The notes: generated by a model not told the origin, from the sequence alone. 64,000 bases of DNA from JADZAI01 sp964390465 (GCA_964390465.1 CAYMIJ010000009.1:48463-112462), one strand, 5' to 3'; positions 53,054 through 62,044 are shown, counted from the first letter of the stretch. Translations and numbers: made by a program.

Positions 53054-53098
53054 TGGCGCACCCGACAGGATTCGAACCTGTGACCTCTGCCTTCGGAG
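53054..53098 (-). other. tRNA-Arg(CCG) 3' fragment, likely attachment site
   Basis: 45 bp identical in pattern to the 3' half of tRNA-Arg: anticodon loop CTCCGAA, then GGCAGAGGTC, T-arm ACAGGTTCGAATCCTGT, acceptor CGGGTGC and CCA. The 5' half is missing; upstream bases (AATTG) do not pair. Such fragments are left at one junction when an integrative element recombines into a tRNA 3' end. Given the orientation, the rebuilt intact tRNA should lie at the far right end of the element, outside the window. Confidence 0.82.
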
Positions 53099-53239
53099 CA
53101 ATTTAGCCCACGCATCCGAAAAATGCGATAGGGCGCGCTACAGTACGATAAGCATCTGAAACCACTAGATGTTTTTCAAGTTTACGCCGAAACCCATATC
53201 CGCAATTTCGCTGCGATTTCCTCTTGCCTGCTTCCGTGG

Positions 53240-53255
53240 TGCTTCCGCGGAAGCA
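53240..53255. promoter_or_regulatory. 16-bp perfect palindrome before the integrase gene
   Basis: TGCTTCCGCGGAAGCA, preceded by the half-similar GCTTCCGTGG (53230-53239). 23 bp upstream of the integrase start; a candidate operator or directionality-factor site. Confidence 0.5.
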
Positions 53256-53278
53256 GTCCGATATCGAAGGATTGGGTG

Positions 53279-54595
53279 ATGGTGAAGCTCACAAAACGGA
53301 CCGTGGATGCCGCGAAGGCCGAAGCGAAAGACTATTTCCTTTGGGACGATGAACTGCCCGGTTTCGGACTCCGCGTCTTCGCCTCTGGCAAGCGCAGCTA
53401 TCTCGTCCAATACCGCGCCGGACGTCGGTCTAGGCGCTACACTATCGGCCTACATGGCATCTGGACGCCCGAAACCGCGCGTCAGGAAGCCAAAGTTCAG
53501 CTCGGCCGTATCGCGGCTGGCGACAACCCCGCCGAGGAACGCCAGCTCGACCACAAAGCCATCACAATCAAAGAACTTTGCGCTCTCTATGTCGCCGACC
53601 TGAATGCGGGGCTCATCCTGGGCAAGGGCGGGCGCCCAAAAAAATCGACCACGATCGTCACGGATACCGGTCGCATCGAGCGCCATATCATTCCTCTAGT
53701 CGGTTCTTGGCGCGTCAAGGATCTAACCAAGGCCGACGTAAACAAGCTGATGAAGGACATCATTGCGGGCAAGACGCGGGTGTCGGTCAAAACGAAAAAG
53801 TTGCGCGGCAGGGCTATCGTTCGGGGTGGACCTGGCACGGCAACGCGCACCATCGGCCTGCTCGGCGGAATCCTTACCTATGCTATCGACGCAGGAATCA
53901 TCGACAGCAATCCCACACACGGATTGAAGAAGCCAAAGTATGCCGTCCGGACCCGCCGCCTTACAGAGGCGGAATACCGCAAGCTCGGCAACATGCTGCG
54001 GGAAGCGGCGAAGACCGAGAAATACGCGATGACGGTCGAGATCATTCGCCTGATCGCTCTCACCGGCTGCCGCCGCAGTGAGATCATCGGTTTGAAGTGG
54101 GAAGAGGTCGATCTCGGCTCCAGTTGTCTTCGCCTCACCGATAGCAAGGAAGGCGATTCTGTCCGTCCAATAGGCTTGCCCGTGGTGGAGTGTCTGGAGG
54201 AACGCGGAAAGGAGGAAGCCGAATGCTACGTGTTTCCGGGCGAACGGAATGGCGCAGCGTTCGGAAGCTTCCCGAACCATTGGGAACAGATTTTCAGAAA
54301 GTCGGCACTTGCCGATGTGACGCCACACGTCCTGCGGCACAGCTTTGCCAGCATTGCGAACGATCTTGGATTTACTGAAATCACCATTGCCGCACTCGTG
54401 GGCCATTCGAAAGGCACGATAACGAGCAAATACATTCATACGCTCGACACAGCGCTAATCATGGCAGCCGATACGATTTCAGGCTATATTCAAGGGCTTT
54501 TGGACGGTATCGAGTTCAAGCAAACGGCTTATGCTTTGGACAAGACATCTCGAAAAGCTGCCCTCGATCGATTCCTGATCAAAGCCGCGGCGTAG
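53279..54595 (+). CDS. int: Tyrosine-type integrase (DUF4102 N-terminus)
   Basis: 438 residues from ATG 53279 (GAAGGA upstream). N-terminal DUF4102/Arm domain (KLTKRTVDAAKAE, FGLRVFASGKRSYLVQYR), core-binding domain, and catalytic domain with R265 (TGCRRSEI), H350-x-x-R353 (HVLRHSF), H376 (LVGHSKG) and Y385. All catalytic residues are present. It should integrate the element at tRNA-Arg. Convergent with the exonuclease gene, whose stop is 13 bp away. Confidence 0.92.
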   Translation: MVKLTKRTVDAAKAEAKDYFLWDDELPGFGLRVFASGKRSYLVQYRAGRRSRRYTIGLHGIWTPETARQEAKVQLGRIAAGDNPAEERQLDHKAITIKELCALYVADLNAGLILGKGGRPKKSTTIVTDTGRIERHIIPLVGSWRVKDLTKADVNKLMKDIIAGKTRVSVKTKKLRGRAIVRGGPGTATRTIGLLGGILTYAIDAGIIDSNPTHGLKKPKYAVRTRRLTEAEYRKLGNMLREAAKTEKYAMTVEIIRLIALTGCRRSEIIGLKWEEVDLGSSCLRLTDSKEGDSVRPIGLPVVECLEERGKEEAECYVFPGERNGAAFGSFPNHWEQIFRKSALADVTPHVLRHSFASIANDLGFTEITIAALVGHSKGTITSKYIHTLDTALIMAADTISGYIQGLLDGIEFKQTAYALDKTSRKAALDRFLIKAAA

Positions 54596-54608
54596 TGCGC
54601 ACTCTGTT

Positions 54609-55499
54609 TCAAGGTCTGTTTGAAAAGCGATTATACGCATCGATTTTATGGACCAGCGGATCAACCGTTCGCCGATAAATTTCCGTTTGTAAAAACTGTA
54701 CTTCGGCCTCGTGCTGGGCTTCGGGAACATCGATATACCAAGCGCGGGGCCGCGGGCCGGGATCGCCGTTCCAACGGTATCCTCGCGCCTTGAGAATATC
54801 TTTGAGGTCAAAAGGCGAGTTCTCCGCCCATATGCGCATTGTGACAGTGCGGGCACCGTCCAGGAGTTGGCTGAGACTCGTGACATCGGCTCGGGGCAGC
54901 CGCATCGCCAGCAGCTCGATGGTCGCAAGACAGTCGTGCGCCGCGCGATGGCGGTCATAGAAGAAGCCGGCGGCCTGAGCGAGATAGGCGAGCTTCGCGC
55001 CCTCGAATCCTTCCGCCGCCCAGTCGATCTGGCTTAACGAGCACGCCCACGGCTTCGTCGAAAACACATCGCTGAAGCGTTCAAGAAAGCAGCGGTCGAA
55101 CGCTGCGTTGTGCGCGATGACAAGCGAAGCCGGCGCTGCAAATCTGGCAACCTCGGCAGGGTCGATGACCTGGCCGGCCACCATTTCGTTCGTGATGCCG
55201 GTGATCGCGGTGATTTCCGGCGAGATCGGCTCGCTTGGCTGGCGCAGGCCCTGGAAGCCTTCCTCAACGCTGAACACGGTGCCATCCAGACCGTAAGTGA
55301 ATGGCGTCATGGCGAGTTCGATGATCTCGTCGCGCTGAGGATCAAGTCCCGTGGTCTCCACGTCGACCAAGAGGCCGAGGCGCACCGGCGTGCCAGGAGG
55401 CGGAATGGTGCGAGGGCGCGGCTTGAGACGCCGGATGATCCGGTAATCGCCCGTAGCCGTCAGCGTCTGCGCCAAAGTCTCTAATTGATCAGAAGTCAT
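54609..55499 (-). CDS. DnaQ-like DEDDh 3'-5' exonuclease
   Basis: 296 residues. Exo I LLVDVETTGLDPQRDEIIELA, Exo II IAHNAAFDRCFLERF, Exo III HRAAHDCLATIELL with the histidine of DEDDh enzymes. The C-terminal 100 residues (FDLKDILKARGYRWN ...) form an extra domain seen in stand-alone 3'-5' exonucleases. Last gene of the defence operon; starts inside the HerA gene (11-bp overlap), so synthesis is coupled to HerA. A role in trimming DNA ends handled by HerA is inference. Confidence 0.85.
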   Translation of the reverse strand: MTSDQLETLAQTLTATGDYRIIRRLKPRPRTIPPPGTPVRLGLLVDVETTGLDPQRDEIIELAMTPFTYGLDGTVFSVEEGFQGLRQPSEPISPEITAITGITNEMVAGQVIDPAEVARFAAPASLVIAHNAAFDRCFLERFSDVFSTKPWACSLSQIDWAAEGFEGAKLAYLAQAAGFFYDRHRAAHDCLATIELLAMRLPRADVTSLSQLLDGARTVTMRIWAENSPFDLKDILKARGYRWNGDPGPRPRAWYIDVPEAQHEAEVQFLQTEIYRRTVDPLVHKIDAYNRFSNRP

Positions 55500-57531
55500 C
55501 GTCCAGCGCTTCGTCTATCGCTACCGGCTCCCCTCCGGCCACAGCAGCGGCGTCGGCCGGCCGCAACGCGAGGTGAATGTCAGCGGCTCGGCCTTCCTCA
55601 TGGAACCACAGATCGACCACGGCTGTATCGTCGCTGCGCGGCCGCGGCGATGCCTCCCGCACCTTGAATGTCGTCGGGAGATTGACCGATGTTCCGAACA
55701 CCAGCGCGTGCTGCCTTGGTAATGACGGCAATCTTTTCAGGACTGAATCCGAAATAAACGGCGTCATCTGGCGAATTTGGGAAAGATCGTCGGGGTTCTG
55801 AATGCGGTGGACAAGGAAATTGGAACACTGGCTGAGAACGGTCTTCGACAGCTCGCTCGGGCGTTGGGAAGCCAGGAGCACGAACATGCCGTACTTGCGC
55901 CCTTCTTTGGCGATGCGTTCGAATATCTTGGTCGCGTCGATGGAAAACCGTGAGGGCGTAGAGGCAACATACCTATGAGCTTCTTCGAGGAGCAGGTGTA
56001 TCGGGAAGCGGTTTCTTGGTTCCGCATGGCGAAGGAACCGAAAAAGCATGCGTGCGATGACCGCACTAACCAGCTCAACGATTTCATCTTCGACGGAGTT
56101 CAGGTCAATAATGATGACTTGATTGCGTTTGGTAAATGCTTCGCCGGCAGCCCTTTCCAGACCGACAATGTTGGTCAAGAACTCCAGATCGCTTACGGCC
56201 GCGCCGACGTCGGCACCTTCGTGACGCAGAAAGGCATATTCCGTCCGCTCCTGAAGAGATCGAAGCCGCGTGACCATGGACGAGCAGTAATCTCGGATTT
56301 GGCGGTTGCCGTGAGCCTCCTCATAGAGGATCGCGAAGTCGAGACACTCGTGCAGCTCATCAAAAGAGAATGGCGTCCGATTGTAGGCTGGTAAGGGTGC
56401 ATCTTCCCTGAGTTTCTTCCTTACTTCGTCCAGAAACGCCGATTGGTTGTTCCCCGAAAAATTCCCGTACTGAAAATTCGGATTAAAGCGGTTTAGCAGT
56501 GCCATATTCAAGGAATTCGTCGGATACTTCTGAAGAAGAGAGACGACGCGCTGAAATTTCGAAACTGGGGAGTCGCCATCCGCCCCTCGAAAGCACTCGA
56601 TGATACAAGTAGCAACAAAGTGCTCGCGCAGCGCTAGAGCGTCTGGCGTGTTGGCATGAAAGAGACTTGTCAGACCTAACGCCGTCCGAAGGACGGGCAA
56701 TTGTGTTCGCTCGCTCGCCTGCAAAAGCAGTTCCCATTCTGCCATTTCCAGAAACCAGTGCGGCATCCGAAAGCCAGCGGGCGTCCCATCAAGGATTACG
56801 CGCTGGACGCCGATGCCGCCGTCTTTTGCCAAAGGAGCAAGCGCCTCGTGATATTCGCCATTCACATCGAAGACGATGAACGTCGCGCCGCGGGCATGAT
56901 GTTCCTCCGGCTTGCTGAAAAGAGACTGCAAGACCGATGCGACCGTGCAAGACTTGCCGCTGCCGGTGTTGCCCAGCACGGCGACATGGCCGCCGAAGAA
57001 CTCGTTTAGCCGGACCTTGATATCGTAGTCCTCGAAGACCACTGATTTGCCGATCGGCAGAACCCGGTAGCGCGTAGCCCCTTCGGGTTCGCAAGCGCCG
57101 CCATTCAGGCCGACTGACGGCTCGTCGGCCGCCTCAGTCTCGAAGATGCGGTCGAGTTCACCGTCCAGCGCATAGAGCGCGTCGGCATAGAGAGACGGGA
57201 AAACGGATACGCCGAAGCGGAACGCACCCCCACGCATCGGCAACATGCCGACAGGCACCACATCCAGATATTTGGAAGAACCGGCCCGGTCGAAATCGCC
57301 CCGCTCGAACGGCGTGCTCGCATCACGCTCACGCAAGCCGACAACCTCGGCCACGACGTATTCCGACTGGGACGGGATCATCAGGAACGACCCCAGCCGC
57401 GCCACATAATGCACGTCATCGAAACCGACGACAGTGAAGTTGTCGGTGCCGGCGTGCATCTCGACGACAAAGCGGTCGGCCGCGACCGAGACCACCTTGC
57501 CGATCGCGCGCTTGCGATCGTCATGGCTCAT
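55489..57531 (-). CDS. herA: HerA-type hexameric DNA translocase
   Basis: 680 residues. N-terminal HAS-barrel (RAIGKVVSVAADRFVVEM), RecA-like core with Walker A VLGNTGSGKSCTV at 187-194, Walker B HLLLEEAHRYV near 500, and the FtsK/HerA arginine finger region KEGRKYGMFVLLASQRPSE. HerA ATPases form hexameric rings and pair with nucleases or NAD-consuming effectors. Overlaps the SIR2 gene by ATGA. SIR2-HerA pairs are known anti-phage systems that deplete NAD or degrade nucleic acid. Confidence 0.9.
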   Translation of the reverse strand: MSHDDRKRAIGKVVSVAADRFVVEMHAGTDNFTVVGFDDVHYVARLGSFLMIPSQSEYVVAEVVGLRERDASTPFERGDFDRAGSSKYLDVVPVGMLPMRGGAFRFGVSVFPSLYADALYALDGELDRIFETEAADEPSVGLNGGACEPEGATRYRVLPIGKSVVFEDYDIKVRLNEFFGGHVAVLGNTGSGKSCTVASVLQSLFSKPEEHHARGATFIVFDVNGEYHEALAPLAKDGGIGVQRVILDGTPAGFRMPHWFLEMAEWELLLQASERTQLPVLRTALGLTSLFHANTPDALALREHFVATCIIECFRGADGDSPVSKFQRVVSLLQKYPTNSLNMALLNRFNPNFQYGNFSGNNQSAFLDEVRKKLREDAPLPAYNRTPFSFDELHECLDFAILYEEAHGNRQIRDYCSSMVTRLRSLQERTEYAFLRHEGADVGAAVSDLEFLTNIVGLERAAGEAFTKRNQVIIIDLNSVEDEIVELVSAVIARMLFRFLRHAEPRNRFPIHLLLEEAHRYVASTPSRFSIDATKIFERIAKEGRKYGMFVLLASQRPSELSKTVLSQCSNFLVHRIQNPDDLSQIRQMTPFISDSVLKRLPSLPRQHALVFGTSVNLPTTFKVREASPRPRSDDTAVVDLWFHEEGRAADIHLALRPADAAAVAGGEPVAIDEALDDDF

Positions 57532-58850
57532 GCCTCGTCATCCTTCTTCTCGTCGTCCCTTTTCGGTGCCAGATCCGACAAAACCTTGCGAACGGCATCA
57601 TCAATCTTGTCGCTAGGGCGCTGGGGCATGAAATGTTCGACGATCATGTCGAAGTAGTGCGCCGTCGTCCCGTCAGCGGGCCCATTGCCGCCAATGATCC
57701 AAATGCGCGGGTCGCGCAGCGCCCTGAGTTTGGCAATCTCCCCATCCGTGTTGGGAGCGGCAAAGATCACCAGGCGGAAAGTCGGGATCGTCAGCGCCTG
57801 ATAGATGATGTTGTTCAGGTGCTCGTCGCCGAACGCATAGCCCGCCGTGATGAGAACGCTCTGCTCGCGCACGATCCGGGACTGAAACTCCCGGAACAGG
57901 TCCGCATAAGGGGAGCCGAGCGAAGAATTCTGCTTCGCCGGCGTCGGATAGATCAGCATCTGGTTCGTGGTTTCAGGCGGCCAGACTTCCCTGATCGGGA
58001 ACAGGCCATGATCATCCTCGGTCCAAGTGACCGAACCATGCAATTTGCAGAGATAGACGAAGGCGTCGACGGCGGTCCATTTGCGGCTGGCGACGTCAAG
58101 CTGTTCGGCCAGGGCATAGCGGAACGTGGCCGGGTTAAAGCGGCGTTCAACCACACCGGAAAAGCCGTTGGCATACGGAATGCCCAGGCGATCCATCGCC
58201 AATTCACTGAAATGATCGTAGTTGGTGGTGAATACCCACGGCCGTGGCAAGGAACGATCTCGCAGGACCAGCTTCTTGTAAAACCGCTCGTAGAGATCGC
58301 GCACGGTTGTGTCGCCATCCGTGGCGAAGGCTCCTTGGGTGACACGGGTCCATAAGAAGTCTTGCACCTTCTTAATGACGCCATCGAGAACCGCGCGAAA
58401 CGGATGAAGAGTGGCATTTTCGCTCTGGCGCAGCACGAAACGCTGCGCGAACAGCACCTCCATCAAGCGTTCCAGATTGCGGCTGTACTCTTTAGAAAGA
58501 TCGATCCCGAGCGCATCGAGATAGTCGAGTTCGGCCTTGGTCAGCCGCCAAGGCGCCGGCGCGGACCCTGCGACAGGCGGATCGGCATAGAAACCCGCAG
58601 CGCGCGCATTGAGGGTCTCCCCGCAAAATTCCTTGGCCAATGGGGCCATGGTCGCAATGCCGAGTTCCTTCTTATCCTTCATAAGAGAGGAGCATCCGGC
58701 ACCGAGCAGGAACGCGATGTTTTTGGCGTTCATGGCCTCGGAAATCGCTTGGCGGGCGCTCTCGATCCCCTTGGTCCAATCGAGTTCCGATGGATCAGCA
58801 TCGCCGTTCCGCAGAAACTGGAATTTGCGTTCTTCTTCCACCTCGCTCAT
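57528..58850 (-). CDS. SIR2-domain effector
   Basis: 440 residues. NAD-binding motifs of SIR2 proteins: FLLGAGCSS at 47-55, FTTNYDH at 207-213, LHGSVTW at 270-276, and GYAFGDEHLN near 340. No transmembrane segment. N-terminal 40 residues and C-terminal acidic/basic tail (PKRDDEKKDDEA) are extra. In SIR2-HerA defence, SIR2 hydrolyses NAD+ when triggered. Lies 23 bp after the AbiEii-like gene on the same strand. Confidence 0.88.
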   Translation of the reverse strand: MSEVEEERKFQFLRNGDADPSELDWTKGIESARQAISEAMNAKNIAFLLGAGCSSLMKDKKELGIATMAPLAKEFCGETLNARAAGFYADPPVAGSAPAPWRLTKAELDYLDALGIDLSKEYSRNLERLMEVLFAQRFVLRQSENATLHPFRAVLDGVIKKVQDFLWTRVTQGAFATDGDTTVRDLYERFYKKLVLRDRSLPRPWVFTTNYDHFSELAMDRLGIPYANGFSGVVERRFNPATFRYALAEQLDVASRKWTAVDAFVYLCKLHGSVTWTEDDHGLFPIREVWPPETTNQMLIYPTPAKQNSSLGSPYADLFREFQSRIVREQSVLITAGYAFGDEHLNNIIYQALTIPTFRLVIFAAPNTDGEIAKLRALRDPRIWIIGGNGPADGTTAHYFDMIVEHFMPQRPSDKIDDAVRKVLSDLAPKRDDEKKDDEA

Positions 58851-58873
58851 ATGCGCCTATCCTCCCAGTTTTC

Positions 58874-59890
58874 TTATTTGGCCGCGCCGTTGGCGCGCCT
58901 AGCTATATCGGCACATTGAGCCATGAGCGCCTCGAACGGTTCAGCGTCGTCTAACAGCAGCCCATCCTCGACCATCCGTGCATAGTCTTGTGCTAGCGCT
59001 TTCGCGACATCGCCAACCGGCACGAGTTGCAAGTTCCCGTCGACGGCCGCTGCGTAGTCGATTGGCGTGCGGTCGGCGGCCTTTTCCGCGAAGAACATCG
59101 ACTTGTGTCGGGCGACAGCGTTGGCCAGTTCGGGATCGGCAAAAGCGGCTTCTGCAAAGCCCGCTTCATCCAGCCTGACAACATCGTGCCAGTGCCGCGC
59201 GCAGCGATCGCCGCGCAGCCGCTCCTGGAGGCAGAAGACATGGATAGCTGTCGCCTTCTCCCAAAAGGTTCGCTCCGCGTGCATGACGCGCGGTCGCGCG
59301 GTCGGAAATATCAGCCCGTCGATCAGGCTATCTGCATCGCAGGCGACTTCGCGCAGGCTCGCTGGCTCGCCCGTCGAGCGAGCGCCGAACTCCAGCATGA
59401 CGCTGGGTGCGACATAGCCGGACCCGGCCGCAGTCGCCTCATAGTCGATAAAGAGCTTCTCATCCTCGACGCGGATGTTCGCCGCCAGACCTTCGGCGGC
59501 CAGTGCGTTCGCGATGACCGGCTGCACCGTTTCCGTGACCCATGCAGGCAGCCGCCGACGCACCTCACTGGACCAGCGCTTTTCCTCGCTTCGGGTTTTC
59601 GGCAACCCCTCGCCATTGTCCCCGACCAGATCGGGCGCAATCGCCCGAATGTCGTAGGTCAGATCCACGTCCTCGGAAAACCGGCGAATGACCTGATAGG
59701 CTTTCGACAGCGACGTGCCGCCCTTGAACACCAGATGTTCGCCGAGTGGCGCGGCGTAAAGGGTAGCCAGCGCCCATACCACCCACACATCCTTTTCCAG
59801 GAGATGGGTGGGACGACCCGAACGATCGGCGGCGACGCCCAGCGCGTCGCGCCGATCCTGGTCGGAAAGCTTGAGAAAGATGTCAGCCAT
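58874..59890 (-). CDS. AbiEii/AbiGii-type nucleotidyltransferase toxin
   Basis: 338 residues. Nucleotidyltransferase motifs LVFKGGTSLSKAYQVIRRF and SEDVDLTY, plus HAERTFWEKATAIHVF typical of AbiEii-like proteins. These toxins modify tRNA or other RNAs. It overlaps the antitoxin gene by eight bases, the common arrangement for type IV pairs. Could belong to the SIR2-HerA system or be a separate unit read through. Confidence 0.86.
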   Translation of the reverse strand: MADIFLKLSDQDRRDALGVAADRSGRPTHLLEKDVWVVWALATLYAAPLGEHLVFKGGTSLSKAYQVIRRFSEDVDLTYDIRAIAPDLVGDNGEGLPKTRSEEKRWSSEVRRRLPAWVTETVQPVIANALAAEGLAANIRVEDEKLFIDYEATAAGSGYVAPSVMLEFGARSTGEPASLREVACDADSLIDGLIFPTARPRVMHAERTFWEKATAIHVFCLQERLRGDRCARHWHDVVRLDEAGFAEAAFADPELANAVARHKSMFFAEKAADRTPIDYAAAVDGNLQLVPVGDVAKALAQDYARMVEDGLLLDDAEPFEALMAQCADIARRANGAAK

Positions 59891-60476
59891 AGGCTGCCTT
59901 TCCGACGCTTTGCGCGAGCCATGTCGGAAGTTGCGACGCGGCGGCGACCAGTTCGCCGAAAGCGCCAGGTGGCATCTTACGCTTTAGCGTCTTGAGTGCG
60001 GTTTCCGCCTTTTCCGGGCCGAGCCAGGCCAGCGCACGCACAGCTTCCCCAGCCGGGCGGTGGGCCAAGGCCAATTGCCAACGCGGGGCGTGCTTCAATT
60101 CTACGACCTGCTTGCCGAGGTGCATCTTTCGGCTGCGCCCGGAGGTCAGATAAACCGAACGGACGGGCACTTGCGTCGTCAAGCCAAGGGCGTTCGCGGC
60201 AGCGGCGCCGTTCGAGACGATGATCTCTCCCTTTTGGCTCGCGAGGGCCTCGACAGCCTGTTCGACCGAAGGCGTGCGCGTACCGAACCGGCTGGTGATG
60301 GGCCGCAAATAGACGCCACGGCCCGCGCGAATGAGCTGTCCGCGCTCGGCCAAACGCGACAATGCCTGATCTACCGCCGCCCGATTTCCGAGATGCAACA
60401 ACCCTTTGGCAGACAACGGCACACCTTCGGGCAAGCCCGTTGCATGCATCAAAATCTGTTCGGTCAGGCGAGTCAT
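59883..60476 (-). CDS. AbiEi-like antitoxin / regulator (DUF6088 type)
   Basis: 197 residues from ATG 60476 with AGGAGA upstream. N-terminal winged helix (LSAKGLLHLGNRAAVDQALSRL, GRGVYLRP) followed by the DUF6088-like region (VSNGAAAANALGLTTQVPVRSVYLTSG). AbiEi proteins neutralise AbiEii and repress their own promoter. First gene of the five-gene operon, so it may set expression of SIR2-HerA as well (inference). Confidence 0.82.
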   Translation of the reverse strand: MTRLTEQILMHATGLPEGVPLSAKGLLHLGNRAAVDQALSRLAERGQLIRAGRGVYLRPITSRFGTRTPSVEQAVEALASQKGEIIVSNGAAAANALGLTTQVPVRSVYLTSGRSRKMHLGKQVVELKHAPRWQLALAHRPAGEAVRALAWLGPEKAETALKTLKRKMPPGAFGELVAAASQLPTWLAQSVGKAAYG

Positions 60477-60707
60477 GTCATTCTCCTGTTAGAAACATAT
60501 GCGATTTTCTGACAGTTTTCAAGGAAGTCGTGTGGGCGAGGCCGATACGGGGAAGGTCTTCCCCTGCGTCCGAGCCACGGTCTCGGCCGACCCCTTCTGC
60601 GGGGAGACCCCGCAACACCCCCTTTAGAGTGAGAGGGCGGAAGGGATTTCCGTGACGGGTAAAGTGCCGAGAGAGAGGCTTTCGGCGCCCGTCATGGAGT
60701 TTTTCCC
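60477..60707. promoter_or_regulatory. Divergent region with three hairpins
   Basis: 231 bp without a gene between the antitoxin and DUF932 genes. Inverted repeats GGGGAAG-GT-CTTCCCC (60549-60564) and TGCGGGG-AGA-CCCCGCA (60598-60614), then the conserved leader described separately. Should hold promoters for both directions. Confidence 0.55.
60619..60699 (+). promoter_or_regulatory. Conserved structured leader, copy 1
   Basis: Aligns with 62045-62126: CCCCTT.AGAG, AGAGGGCGG, GTGACGGGT, a CGAGAGAGAG core and CCCGTC..GGAG. Arms GACGGG (60654) and CCCGTC (60688) can close a hairpin with an inner GCCG/CGGC stem. It ends at the ribosome-binding site of the DUF932 gene. Confidence 0.7.
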
Positions 60708-61901
60708 ATGAACATGCAGGTTCTCGATGCGCGCCGCGATCTCAGCGGCGGCTACAAGGTGGATGTCACGCGCGGCGAGCGCGTCGGCCGGGTGTCATCG
60801 GAGTGGTTCTCGCGGCCCGACGATGAGCGCTTCCTGTCACTCGGCGAGCTGGCCCGCTCGGTGCGCGATCGGTCCGAGCGCAGCCGGACCCGCGTGGTGG
60901 AAACCGCGCTGATCCATGTCGAGGCAAGCCGCACAGATCCCGAGCGGCTGTCGCTGATCCTGCCCGGCGCCGAGGCGCCTGTGGCTCCCACACACTGGAG
61001 CTTCGGCCAGTTGGCGAGCCAGGTCGGCGCTCCCGCTGCCTATCTGCGCAATCTTCCGGCGGCCCTTGCTGGCATCAATCTGCAATACGGCCTGACCTCG
61101 AACCGAGCTGAGCAGATCAAAACGCTGGAAACCGAGAACGGCCGCGTTGAACTGCGCGCCGTCACCGGCCCGGACTATGGCCGCATCTACGACCACGAAC
61201 TGATCGAGGCTGTGCAACGCATCGCCGGCAACGGCACGGGAGACACGCGCTGGAAGGTGCCGGGCGTGCTCGACTGGTCGACCGGGATCTACAATCCCCG
61301 CGTCGACATCTCGAAGGACACGACGACGCTCTACGCCAGCGATCGCGACGTGTTCGTGTTCCTCGTCGATGATCTGAACCCCATCGAGGCCGGCCACCTG
61401 CCGGACGGTTCACCCGACCTGTTCTTCCGCGGCTTCTACGCCTGGAACTCGGAGGTCGGCGCCAAGACGCTCGGCATGGCAAGCTTCTATCTGCGCGCCG
61501 TGTGCCAGAACCGCAATCTGTGGGGCGTCGAGGATTTCGAGGAGATCAGCATCCGCCACAGCAAATATGCCGCGTCGCGCTTCGCCCATGAAGCCGAACC
61601 GGCGCTGCTGAATTTCGCCAACTCGTCACCGCTGCCGTTCATCAACGGGATCAAGACGGCGCGTGAGCGGATAGTGGCGCGCACGGATGAGGACCGCAGC
61701 GATTTCCTGCGCAAGCGGGGCTTCTCGAAGGCCGAGACCGGAAAGATCATCGACGCGGTGCTGGTCGAGGAAGGTCGCCCGCCCGAGAGCATCTTCGATT
61801 TCGTGCAGGGCATCACCGCGGTCGCGCGCGACAAGCCGCATCAGGACGCCCGCCTCGACATGGAAGCCAAGGCGAAGAAGCTGCTCGATCGGGCTGCCTG
61901 A
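60708..61901 (+). CDS. DUF932 family protein of mobile elements
   Basis: 397 residues (GGAG nine bases upstream). Matches DUF932 proteins carried on plasmids, phages and ICEs: WSFGQLASQVGAPAAYLRNLP, LRAVTGPDYGRIYDHELIE, FVFLVDDLNPIE, and GASF-like LGMASFYLRAVCQNRNLWG. Function unknown; some members are annotated as LGT-TUM34-like phage proteins. Typical neighbour of ParB-like and ArdC-type genes in these elements. Confidence 0.85.
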   Translation: MNMQVLDARRDLSGGYKVDVTRGERVGRVSSEWFSRPDDERFLSLGELARSVRDRSERSRTRVVETALIHVEASRTDPERLSLILPGAEAPVAPTHWSFGQLASQVGAPAAYLRNLPAALAGINLQYGLTSNRAEQIKTLETENGRVELRAVTGPDYGRIYDHELIEAVQRIAGNGTGDTRWKVPGVLDWSTGIYNPRVDISKDTTTLYASDRDVFVFLVDDLNPIEAGHLPDGSPDLFFRGFYAWNSEVGAKTLGMASFYLRAVCQNRNLWGVEDFEEISIRHSKYAASRFAHEAEPALLNFANSSPLPFINGIKTARERIVARTDEDRSDFLRKRGFSKAETGKIIDAVLVEEGRPPESIFDFVQGITAVARDKPHQDARLDMEAKAKKLLDRAA

Positions 61902-61908
61902 TCTCATC

Positions 61909-61944
61909 AAAGCCGGAGATGCGGTTTGCCGTATTTCCGGCTTT
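61909..61944 (+). terminator. Hairpin after the DUF932 gene
   Basis: Arms AAAGCCGGA / TCCGGCTTT with an inner GCGG/CCGT stem; eight bases past the stop. A near repeat GCTGATTGGGA(G/A)TC follows at 61966 and 61989. Confidence 0.7.
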
Positions 61945-62044
61945 CACCCTCGGCCGCCGAGTCCGGCTGATTGGGAGTCAGAAGCCCGCTGATTGGGAAT
62001 CGGCGTTCCGTTTCCCCTTACCGATCACTGTGTTCGTGGCGCTG

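Noticed and set aside
60549..60614. Origin of transfer
   Set aside because: Inverted repeats are present but no relaxase gene or nic-like motif is seen nearby in the window.
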